Shown here: in pieces, positions 1-5,577 of the stretch
How the letters are laid out: every line of letters starts with the position of its first letter
Position numbering within the stretch: the stretch's first letter is position 1
DNA from: Saprospiraceae bacterium
GTDB lineage: Bacteria > Bacteroidota > Bacteroidia > Chitinophagales > Saprospiraceae
Length of the DNA stretch: 6,688 nucleotides
Reading direction: 5' to 3'
Assembly (NCBI GenBank): GCA_013001805.1
Contig: JABDLW010000307.1
Coordinates: forward strand, 1 to 6,688
Position numbers and translations under genes: made by a program
The notes under the pieces: generated by a model
The model's input: only the letters and a program-made list of their open reading frames with translations
What the model was told of the DNA's origin: nothing
The model's database searches: none

Positions 1-388
1 CCATAAATGGCGTTGGCACTTTCAGGTTTTTGGATAAGCATTTAGGTTTTCGGCAATGACAATCTATAGTACCAGAAAACCAGGCACATGGTTCTATTGC
101 CAGATTTTAACACTTGAGATCCAAATACCATCCTGTGACCAGCAGATCTTTGCGGAAAAGGTTTATTAAAGTAGCAGGAAGTCCTGAATTCATGGAAAGA
201 AGTCAATCATATTACCAAAATTTGATTTTCATTTTGGCTTTAGCACTTAAAAATTTATCAAATAACCAGCTTCTTTGGTGGTTAAAGAATTATAATCGAT
301 TAACTTTCCCACTGGTTGTAAATTCTAGAGCGTCTCGTTTTTTACGTTTTTGACTGATATAGCCGAACAGCCGAGTTAAGAATTCTAT
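1..388. other. Gene-poor left flank, no recognised gene
   Basis: No reading frame in this stretch gives a protein I recognise. The longest forward frame (TTG start near 114, stop near 353) encodes a basic, low-complexity-looking peptide with no domain signature, and I treat it as noncoding. On the minus strand a frame open from 106 to the left edge reads through a Cys/His-rich stretch (C-H-C-R-K-P-K-C), but it has no start before the window ends. The 3' part presumably carries the promoter of the BLUF gene. A T-rich segment around 337-352 only loosely resembles a Bacteroidota -7 box, so I do not call it. Confidence 0.5.
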
Positions 389-814
389 ATGTATCAGTTA
401 ACTTATCATTCAGTAGCCGTTCCCAGTTTGGTACCCGGTGATCTTGATGACATTCTCGAAGAATCCAGAACCCGTAATGCTCTACGAGATGTTACCGGCT
501 GTTTGATTTATCACAATAAAAGGTTTGTTCAAATATTGGAAGGGGGAAAGATAGATGTACTCAGGATTTATGGAAAAATTATAGGAGATCGAAGGCATCA
601 TAAAGTAACGTTACTGTGGGAGGGGCCGGTTAATAGAAGATATTTTGAGGAATGGAACATGGCTTTTTATCGTATTGACAATGGATCCAATGTAAATGAG
701 GATGAACAAACTTTCCGACATAATATGAGGTTGCTTTCCGACTTTTCGGATAAGTCCACCAGTTCAATGCTTAGTTTTTGGGCGACAGTGAGGAAGTTGC
801 TAGGAGGCAGTTGA
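389..814 (+). CDS. BLUF-domain blue-light photoreceptor, stand-alone short type
   Basis: This 141-residue protein is a BLUF (blue light using FAD) sensor. Residues 1-93 cover the whole domain. The functional positions known from PixD and AppA are all present: Tyr6 in L-T-Y-H-S, Asn30 in the S-R-x-R-N-A motif, Gln48 in F-V-Q-I-L-E-G, and Trp89/Met91 in E-W-N-M. Tyr and Gln form the hydrogen-bond switch with FAD, so it should be photoactive. The G-D-R-R-H-H segment (66-71) is also typical. Residues 95-141 form a short tail in the position of the C-terminal helices of PixD-like proteins. No EAL, GGDEF or other output domain is fused, so signalling must go through a protein partner. The ATG lacks an obvious Shine-Dalgarno sequence. 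No neighbour is an evident output gene. Confidence 0.93.
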   Translation: MYQLTYHSVAVPSLVPGDLDDILEESRTRNALRDVTGCLIYHNKRFVQILEGGKIDVLRIYGKIIGDRRHHKVTLLWEGPVNRRYFEEWNMAFYRIDNGSNVNEDEQTFRHNMRLLSDFSDKSTSSMLSFWATVRKLLGGS

Positions 815-881
815 AATACGCGATTGATTTCAGAAGAGGTAATCGTCGTTTTGTGATGCGGAGAGACGAAGCCCGCCCGTG

Positions 882-906
882 CCGGTATGGACGGGGAACA
901 TGCCGG
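882..906 (+). other. GC-rich hairpin downstream of the BLUF gene
   Basis: CCGGTATG (882-889) can pair with CATGCCGG (899-906), with one G.T wobble and a nine-base loop, giving an eight-pair stem about 67 bases after the BLUF stop codon. The surrounding 870-907 stretch is clearly richer in G+C than its neighbours. A short T-run (CTTTT) follows only about ten bases later, so it is a poor match to a classic intrinsic terminator. It may still end the BLUF transcript or be a structural relic. Confidence 0.3.
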
Positions 907-1122
907 GTGTAACTGACTTTTAAAGTACTCTTTCACCAATATTCAAATTCTTTGCTCGTATCTAATAAGAAATCAATTATTGATCCGCGGGTTCTACAGG
1001 CAACCGCTGGACCATTTCGTCTCAAATAAATCAGTAAAAAATATCTTCAGAAAGTGTGGAGTGGATCTGCATATCATACCAGAGTATGATGAGCATTCAT
1101 TTTTTAGAAGGAGGGGGTCGTC

Positions 1123-1300
1123 GTGGGGCACGCATCAATTTCCGGAAGGGTAAAATTCCTTTTGCTGCTGGGAATTGCCTCTTTGCCGGAGCGATTAAAA
1201 TGCTGCACCCCGGCTACGTTTTAGATTCATTCCCAGGATCTCGTTTTTATTCGTGTGCATTCCCAGTTTATGGGATATTGTCAAGTCTGCCGGATTTGTG
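1123..1300 (+). pseudogene. Possible frameshifted remnant of a small DoxX-like membrane protein
   Basis: A strong Shine-Dalgarno sequence (AAGGAGG, 1108-1114) precedes a GTG at 1123. That frame encodes a hydrophobic start, V-K-F-L-L-L-L-G-I-A-S, and stops at 1222-1224. Adding one T to the TTT run at 1182-1184 joins it to the next frame and gives G-I-A-S-F-A-G-A-I-K-M-L-H-P-G-Y. This resembles the first helix and G-x-x-K-L-x-x-P turn of DoxX_2/MauE-type quinone-related membrane proteins. A second one-base shift near 1277 gives G-I-V-K-S-A-G-F-V, again reminiscent of that family. Beyond about 1300 no similarity is visible. The reading needs two corrections and rests on remembered family patterns, so it is speculative. 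The rest of 815-1556 shows no other gene I can support. Confidence 0.22.
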
Positions 1301-1556
1301 AAGCCTCTATCCTGCAAATGGTATGTTTCATGCTTTTGCTCCGTTCCATAATCATTGTCCCTTGAAATTTTCACATCGGAAACGAGGATAATTATGACTA
1401 AAAGGAAGCTTATGAATGGTGATTGATTTATGATTTTTTTCATGACTTTGGTTTCTAGCTATTTGCCCGTGTATACCTGGGCACCTGAAAAGGTTACCCG
1501 GCAATTGAAAGAAAATTATCTTTATAGCATGATTGGCTTCCGTATTTGGAAAGAGC

Positions 1557-2141
1557 ATGGATAACCGGGCTCTCATTGAAGGGATTGCCCGGCATGATCG
1601 GGACGCCATTCGTTATCTCCTGCAAGAGATGCAACCGGTGGTGATCAAAGTTCTGGCTAAGAAGAGTGCTGGACAGGAATTGGCTGAAGACATCTTTGTG
1701 GATTCCCTGGAGGCGTTGTATCGTGAAATTGAGGGTAGGGGAGCCGAAGCCTTAATCTTTAAATTGTAGGAGCCTCGGGAAGCACAGCTACAGACATACG
1801 TCATTCGCATTAGCTTGAATCTGTATTATAAGAGCTTGCGGAGAAATAAAGTACAAACGGGGGTAACCTCGGCTCAGGAAATGGGATACCTGGAAGATGA
1901 GTCAATTAGTACTTATTTGCATCAGGTGGAACAAAGGCGTCTTTATGATGAGAAGTTAAAAATGTTAGATACTTCTTGCCGGGATGTCCTGGCGATGTTC
2001 TTCAATAAAATAAGTATGAAGGAAATTGCCAGAAAATTAGGCACCAGTGAACAATATGCCAAAAAGAAGAAATTTAATTGCAAATCGAAATTGATTGACC
2101 TGATACGACAGGATGCCAAATATGAAGAATTAATTAATTAG
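1557..2141 (+). pseudogene. ECF-type RNA polymerase sigma-70 factor interrupted by an in-frame TAG
   Basis: Read as one frame this is a 194-residue ECF sigma factor, the normal size, broken only by a TAG at codon 71 (1767-1769). Region 2 lies before the stop: about residues 8-65, including the E-L-A-E-D-I-F-V-D-S-L-E-A-L-Y stretch typical of core-binding helix 2.2. After the stop, Y-V-I-R-I-S-L-N-L-Y-Y-K-S-L-R-R completes region 2. Region 4 follows at about 137-185, with L-D-T-S-C-R-D-V-L and the HTH M-K-E-I-A-R-K-L-G-T-S. The 123 codons after TAG contain no other stop. I chose ATG 1557, preceded by GGAAAG, over the TTG at 1533. The stop separates the two domains needed for promoter recognition. 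CAG-to-TAG is a simple one-base explanation. A recent null mutation, readthrough or a sequencing error are all possible. Confidence 0.85.
1767..1769 (+). other. In-frame amber codon inside the sigma factor
   Basis: The TAG sits between ...I-F-K-L and E-P-R-E-A-Q-L-Q-T-Y..., in the same frame as the conserved sequence on both sides. No base has been gained or lost. Possible restart codons downstream in frame are the TTG at 1815 and the ATG encoding the Met of Q-E-M-G near 1880. Either would give a region-4-only fragment that cannot act as a normal sigma factor. Confidence 0.9.
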
Positions 2142-2144
2142 AGA

Positions 2145-2897
2145 GTGAACGACCAGGAAACATATGAATTAATAGAGGCTTATCTTGAAAATAATTTAAG
2201 CGATAAGGAGGTTCAAACTTTTGAACAACGACTTAAGAGTGATCCTGACTTTGCCGTCGAGTTTCAACTCCACAAGCAATTACACACAGAGCTGGGACCT
2301 TCCGATTTAAATGATTTTCGCAATTTGCTGAAGGAAGAATCCGGAGCAAAAAAGTCAACCGTAGTGCGCCGCATTAATATGCGTCAGGTCTTGAGTATCG
2401 CTGCTTCCGGCGCTATCTTAGTTGCCGTTGGACTTTTCTATTTGACCAGCCGGTCAACTTCCCCTCAGGTACTATTCAATCAGTATGTGGATCAGCCCAG
2501 CCTTTCTTTTAATCCTGGTACAGAAAGGGGAACTGATCAGCAGAATCTCGATGTATTCATAGCGGCTATGGAACAGGCAGAAGCTCTCTATCAAAGTGGT
2601 GACTATTCCGGTGCTATTGGTGTTCTGGAGTCGGTTGATACCGAAGCCTATGCTGAGCACCAGGATGCCATAGAATTTCGTCTGGGAATGAATTATTTGC
2701 TTGCCGGCGATAGCGAAAATGCCATTTCTTATTTTGACGAAATGTCTGAATTAACCGAATCAGTACGCTGGTATAAGAGTCTAGCCCTTCTACAGCTGGG
2801 GGACATCGAACAGGTTATCGAGTTGCTTAGCCCTTTGGCATCTTATGAAAATCCCAAGCAGCAGGCAGCCCGGCAAATCATCAAAAAAATGAATTGA
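2145..2897 (+). CDS. Single-pass membrane protein with periplasmic TPR repeats, putative partner or anti-sigma of the upstream ECF factor
   Basis: This is a 250-residue protein in three parts. Residues 1-80 are acidic and cytoplasmic, with the I-E-A-Y-L-E-N-N-L-S-D-K-E pattern and the D-P-D-F-A-x-E segment seen in Bacteroidota proteins encoded next to ECF sigma factors. One transmembrane helix spans about 82-100 (start V-L-S-I-A-A-S-G-A-I), preceded by arginines. Outside the membrane there are about three TPR-like repeats (roughly 140-167, 173-204 and 207-231), with the expected small residues and G-D turn motifs. The start is GTG, three bases after the sigma stop, which implies translational coupling. 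I see no zinc-binding anti-sigma motif, so an anti-sigma role is inferred from gene order and topology. If the sigma factor is truly dead, this gene has lost its partner and its coupled translation. Confidence 0.88.
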   Translation: MNDQETYELIEAYLENNLSDKEVQTFEQRLKSDPDFAVEFQLHKQLHTELGPSDLNDFRNLLKEESGAKKSTVVRRINMRQVLSIAASGAILVAVGLFYLTSRSTSPQVLFNQYVDQPSLSFNPGTERGTDQQNLDVFIAAMEQAEALYQSGDYSGAIGVLESVDTEAYAEHQDAIEFRLGMNYLLAGDSENAISYFDEMSELTESVRWYKSLALLQLGDIEQVIELLSPLASYENPKQQAARQIIKKMN

Positions 2898-3111
2898 TTA
2901 ACGTGCCTTTTTTAAAACATGCCGGAAGCGATAAAAGATGAGCATGGCTGCAACCAATATGAGACTCATTACCGCTAATTTATTAAGATTAAATCCCGAA
3001 AGACCCGATTCCCTTCGGCCACTGTCAAGTTGAATCTAGCCAATCGAGAATCTTATGTTCCCAGAATGATTCCGGCACCGTAATCCTTTTTACAATTTCA
3101 GCTACAGATTT
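2898..3111 (-). pseudogene. Coding relic ending in a C-terminal membrane anchor
   Basis: On the minus strand the frame open from 3035 to the TAA at 2898-2900 encodes 45 residues. They include a clear membrane helix, A-V-M-S-L-I-L-V-A-A-M-L-I-F-Y, followed by a basic tail, R-F-R-H-V-L-K-K-A-R. Just upstream another frame (3111-3025) reads K-S-V-A-E-I-V-K-R-I then ...V-P-E-S-F-W-E-H-K-I-L-D-W-L-D-S, which also looks coding. A single-base shift near 3025-3035 would join the two. The relic's stop codon directly abuts the TGA of the converging TPR gene (2895-2897). I do not recognise the family. No start is visible further upstream, so this would be a 5'-truncated, frameshifted remnant. An alternative is a tiny membrane peptide starting at the ATG at 2969-2967. 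Confidence 0.33.
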
Positions 3112-3175
3112 TCACAATTCACACCTGCTTTTCCGCAACTAAGGCTCTTGGGTGTTGATATCTGTTTATTCTTTT

Positions 3176-3191
3176 ACCAGATTTGTCTGGT
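3176..3191 (+). promoter_or_regulatory. Inverted repeat in the leader of the GIN lipoprotein gene
   Basis: ACCAGA (3176-3181) and TCTGGT (3186-3191) form a perfect six-pair hairpin with loop TTTG, about 70-85 bases before the start codon. It could be a structured leader element or an operator. No U-run follows on either strand. Confidence 0.25.
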
Positions 3192-3219
3192 TAATGTGAG
3201 GTACACATGTAACAAAAAA

Positions 3220-3232
3220 CCACCAATGGTGG
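3220..3232. promoter_or_regulatory. CCACC-AAT-GGTGG palindrome upstream of the GIN lipoprotein gene
   Basis: The 13-base element is symmetric (CCACCA, A, TGGTGG) and ends 27 bases before the ATG. On the plus strand it follows six A residues (3214-3219). Read on the minus strand it is therefore a five-pair GC-rich hairpin with a three-base loop followed by TTTTTT, which fits a minimal intrinsic terminator for leftward transcription. It could equally be an operator or a leader hairpin of the rightward gene. Confidence 0.35.
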
Positions 3233-3259
3233 AATCATTTAAATAAAAAATAATAAACA

Positions 3260-3907
3260 ATGAAAAACATAACCTTAGCCCTGACGGGCATGCTGTTTTT
3301 AGTTTCCTGTTCAAAAGACTTCATTATTGGTAATGGTCACAGGATCACGGAAATCCGTTCGCTGGAATCATTCACCGGTGTGGCTGTAGCGGGAGATTTT
3401 AGAGTAAATGTAACCAGGGGAGATACCATTCGGGTCAGTATCACCGGACCGAGTAATATCTTGCCTTTACTGGAGACAGAGGTTGATGGTCAAACATTGG
3501 AAGTGGGCTTTAAAAGTGGATCAAACGTAGCCAGAGCGAATACGGAAATCTCGATTACGATGCCAAAGCTCACCGCATTGACTTTTTATGGGAATACCAT
3601 AATGCAAACAAAGGGAGTTTTTTCCGGACCATCATTAAGATTGAACGCGACTGGCGATGGAAAAATGACATTATCTCCCAGTGTTTATAAGAAGCTTTTT
3701 GTAAACAATACCGGAAATGGCTTGATCGAGGCCTTTGCCACCAGCGCTGAATCTGCATCAGTCACTGTTCACGGAAATTCCCGAACAGAACTCAATGTCG
3801 AGAATGACCTCACAGTACGATTACATGGTGATGGCCGGGTTTATTATCAGGGTGATCCGGCTGTAGATATTGCGATCTATGGCAATGGAAAGGTAATTAA
3901 GAAATAA
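3260..3907 (+). CDS. GIN-domain (DUF2807) lipoprotein, putative surface adhesin-like beta-solenoid
   Basis: This is a 215-residue lipoprotein. The signal peptide ends in lipobox L14-V-S-C17. The residues after the lipidated Cys, S-K-D, fit the acidic/lysine signals that send some Bacteroidota lipoproteins to the cell surface (inferred). The mature part is a head GIN domain: it opens with the F-x-G-V-A-V-A-G-D-F-R-V-N-V pattern near residues 38-51 and has G-D-x-I-R-V-S-I-T-G-P-S-N-I-L soon after. The C-terminal half shows regular turns at G111-N, G132-D, G152-N, G172-N, G190-D and G208-N. They are spaced 18-21 residues apart, as expected for rungs of a right-handed beta-helix. The family is called a putative adhesin, but its function is unproven. 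The gene stands alone between two intergenic regions, and its ATG lies after an A-rich stretch without a Shine-Dalgarno sequence. Confidence 0.9.
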   Translation: MKNITLALTGMLFLVSCSKDFIIGNGHRITEIRSLESFTGVAVAGDFRVNVTRGDTIRVSITGPSNILPLLETEVDGQTLEVGFKSGSNVARANTEISITMPKLTALTFYGNTIMQTKGVFSGPSLRLNATGDGKMTLSPSVYKKLFVNNTGNGLIEAFATSAESASVTVHGNSRTELNVENDLTVRLHGDGRVYYQGDPAVDIAIYGNGKVIKK

Positions 3908-3919
3908 ATAATGCGAGGC

Positions 3920-3987
3920 AGGTGGTGAATCTCGCTGTTCTATTTACCACCTACTGGTTCAGTAATTAACCATGACCAGAAGTTTTT
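3920..3987 (+). terminator. Hairpin region after the GIN lipoprotein gene, likely terminator
   Basis: AGGTGGTGAAT (3920-3930) pairs with ATTTACCACCT (3942-3952) over eleven positions with one G.T wobble and an eleven-base loop, starting 13 bases after the stop codon. A weaker stem, CTGGT/ACCAG (3954-3958 and 3975-3979), follows and leads into TTTTT at 3983-3987. The first stem is strong but lacks its own U-run, so terminator activity is inferred from position and structure. Confidence 0.45.
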
Positions 3988-4058
3988 ATTAGTTCGCCTT
4001 ACCCGGGGATTTTTAAGAACCACTGATTGGAATTATCAATGATTAAATAAATGCAGGT

Positions 4059-4757
4059 ATGGAACAAAAAATCGATCTTTTTACACCCATCCACAAGGCG
4101 ATTCGAGCTTTGATTTATGATACAGGCATTAAGCTCCAGCGAACCGATTTCAGTAGTGAAGTCGAGTCAAATAAATTCCTTACGCACCTGGAAAGGGTAC
4201 TGGATCTGTTGGAGGAACATGCCAGACATGAGGATCAAATAATTTTTCCTCCGATAGAGAAGGCTTCTCCTGGAATATGCGGAGAACTGGAGAAAGAACA
4301 TGAATATGGTGAAAAATTGTTATTAAGTCTCAGGAAGGTGATTAGTGAACTTGAACTCCTGGACGGAGTGGCACGAAATTCCCGGAGTAACTCTTTGAAT
4401 CGAACCTATACTGACTTTATTTCATTTTACCTGTCTCATATGAACCGGGAAGAGGAAACTGTTCTGCCAGTCTCAAAAAATACGCTGACGAATAATGAAC
4501 TGGCCTCCATACGCTTAAAAGTACAGATAGACACCAGGCCCGGCCAGTATACAGAATGGCTGCGTTGGATGCTACCGGCCTTAAACATCCGCGAGTTAGT
4601 ACCACTGTTCCAGCAGATTAAGGCTAGTGCGCCGTCAGCTATTTACCAACAGGTCGTACGGATTGGTGAGGAGGTGATTGATAGCCAACGATGGAACACC
4701 ATTTTACGGGAGGCAGTTGATTTGATAGAAGACCGTCATAATATTGAACTGGGATAG
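4059..4757 (+). CDS. Hemerythrin-like (HHE) domain protein with C-terminal extension
   Basis: This is a 232-residue cytoplasmic protein; no signal peptide is seen. Residues 5-140 form a four-helix hemerythrin-like domain with a complete set of putative di-iron ligands: His12 (P-I-H-K-A-I-R), His54 and Glu58 (H-A-R-H-E), His81 (E-K-E-H-E) and His127 with Glu131 (H-M-N-R-E). Such proteins bind or sense O2, NO or iron; which applies here cannot be told from sequence. Residues about 160-232 are an extra helical segment containing Y-T-E-W-L-R-W-M-L-P-A-L, similar to tails on other Bacteroidota HHE proteins. It may act as a regulatory or dimerisation unit. The gene stands alone, 151 bases after the GIN gene and converging on the lipoprotein gene at 4786. 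GCAGGT just before the ATG is only a weak ribosome site. Confidence 0.92.
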   Translation: MEQKIDLFTPIHKAIRALIYDTGIKLQRTDFSSEVESNKFLTHLERVLDLLEEHARHEDQIIFPPIEKASPGICGELEKEHEYGEKLLLSLRKVISELELLDGVARNSRSNSLNRTYTDFISFYLSHMNREEETVLPVSKNTLTNNELASIRLKVQIDTRPGQYTEWLRWMLPALNIRELVPLFQQIKASAPSAIYQQVVRIGEEVIDSQRWNTILREAVDLIEDRHNIELG

Positions 4758-4785
4758 GTGGTCAAACCGATTTGTTTTTCGCATT

Positions 4786-5187
4786 TCATTGAAAATAGGT
4801 GTTAAAGATCTCAAAGGATTGTTCGATTTTCCCGACTACCTGACCAGCTTTTTGCTGATCAGTGGCATTTTCAAGTTCCTCCACCAGTACCATGTGGGGA
4901 TGTAACCACTTATGTAATTCGCTATGGCTTTTTCCTTTCATGGTACAACTTGAAATGAGCAATTGGTTGTTTTCTTTGAGTTTTGTTGCCAGGGCTTGAT
5001 AATCCTTTTTCTCATCTTCACCAAAATCAGAAATCAATTTTTGTGATGCCTCAATTGGATGCCTCATTTCCATGTTTATCTTCCACTTTTCGCCATTGTC
5101 CAGTGCAAGCGACTTACTATTTGAATCGTTACCGCAGCTCAACAGAAAGAGGATGACTGTCAGAGAAATGATACTTTTATACTTCAT
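4786..5187 (-). CDS. Small lipoprotein with a Cys/Met/His cluster, putative metal or heme binding
   Basis: This 133-residue lipoprotein has a signal peptide ending L-L-S-C18, followed by a Ser/Asn-rich linker. Near the start of the mature domain is L-D-N-G-E-K-W-K. The mature domain is helical and carries a dense cluster, C81-T-M83-K-G, H88, H92, H96 and H98, within L-H-K-W-L-H-P-H-M. This spacing suits a helix presenting several ligands on one face, so copper, another metal or heme binding is plausible but inferred. I recall similar uncharacterised proteins with the C-T-M-K-G...H-K-W-L-H-P-H signature in other Bacteroidota. The gene is last in the tetR operon, and its ATG lies inside the end of the membrane-protein gene (11-base overlap), implying coupled translation. 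No enzyme motif is visible. Confidence 0.85.
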   Translation of the reverse strand: MKYKSIISLTVILFLLSCGNDSNSKSLALDNGEKWKINMEMRHPIEASQKLISDFGEDEKKDYQALATKLKENNQLLISSCTMKGKSHSELHKWLHPHMVLVEELENATDQQKAGQVVGKIEQSFEIFNTYFQ

Positions 5188-5575
5188 TTTTATGTTTTTT
5201 ACTAATAAAAAAATAACTTATAAGGGCAAAGACCAACGTCACAATAATTCGAAAAATCATGGCTCCAATTGTCTTGGTCTCGTAAAGTCCACCTGAGTTA
5301 GCATAGATAACTAGTCCAGCAAAAGCAATGGTGAGAATGACAACCGAAATACCTAAGGGGACAGTTGTCCATTTCTTAACTCTGACAAACCCATATGCTG
5401 AGGTGAGGTAGAGTAAACTACAGATGAAATTTGCCCATACAATAAATAAAACATAGTTGCCTTCTTTAGCTCTGATACCGAATAAATCGAATATCACCGA
5501 ACTACTTAGGAATAAAGTCAGCAAACCAAAAAATACTAGTATTACTGCTGATATGTATGGAATGATTTTTTTCAT
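5177..5575 (-). CDS. Four-helix integral membrane protein of unknown function
   Basis: This 132-residue protein has four predicted membrane helices at about 5-27, 41-64, 72-92 and 103-124. A Lys-rich N-terminus (M-K-K) and C-terminus (K-K-H-K-N) suggest both ends face the cytoplasm. Between helices 1 and 2 is the motif F-G-I-R-A-K-E-G-N-Y, and helix 2 contains W-A-N-F and ends in S-A-Y-G-F. The loop before helix 4 has S-G-G-L-Y-E-T-K-T-I-G-A-M. No transporter or enzyme signature is visible. The gene starts two bases after the tetR stop and overlaps the lipoprotein gene by 11 bases, so the three are almost certainly co-transcribed. It probably works with the lipoprotein in the envelope under TetR control. 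I recall this membrane-protein/lipoprotein pairing in other Bacteroidota but cannot verify it here. Confidence 0.85.
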   Translation of the reverse strand: MKKIIPYISAVILVFFGLLTLFLSSSVIFDLFGIRAKEGNYVLFIVWANFICSLLYLTSAYGFVRVKKWTTVPLGISVVILTIAFAGLVIYANSGGLYETKTIGAMIFRIIVTLVFALISYFFISKKHKNEV

Positions 5576-5577
5576 TT

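Noticed and set aside
1..106. Minus-strand frame running off the left edge with a Cys/His cluster (C-H-C-R-K-P-K-C)
   Set aside because: Only 35 codons with no start inside the window, and the Cys spacing does not match a zinc-finger family I know.
114..353. Forward frame of about 79 codons from a TTG start in the left flank
   Set aside because: No domain, no signal peptide, no ribosome site and an amino acid content typical of chance translation.
811..912. TTG start overlapping the BLUF stop with AGGAGG before it, giving a 33-residue Arg-rich peptide
   Set aside because: The composition follows the local GC-rich hairpin. The Shine-Dalgarno spacing is too short and I recognise no family.
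667..939. Minus-strand frame overlapping the 3' end of the BLUF gene
   Set aside because: It mostly mirrors a confidently coding strand and has no recognisable features.
1228..1266. Direct repeat CATTCCCAG, copies 30 bases apart
   Set aside because: Nine bases repeated only twice is within chance, and there is no array structure.
1430..1564. 44-codon frame with a hydrophobic N-terminus just before, and overlapping by 8 bases, the sigma start
   Set aside because: Small, no ribosome site and no family recognised. It could be a real small protein, but there is not enough support.
1195..1609. Two minus-strand frames across the sigma gene start and upstream region
   Set aside because: They overlap the conserved sigma region 2 on the other strand and show no domain.
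4763..4779. CAAA-CCGA-TTTG followed by TTTTT between the converging hemerythrin and lipoprotein genes
   Set aside because: A four-pair AT stem is too weak to call as a terminator, though the position would be right.
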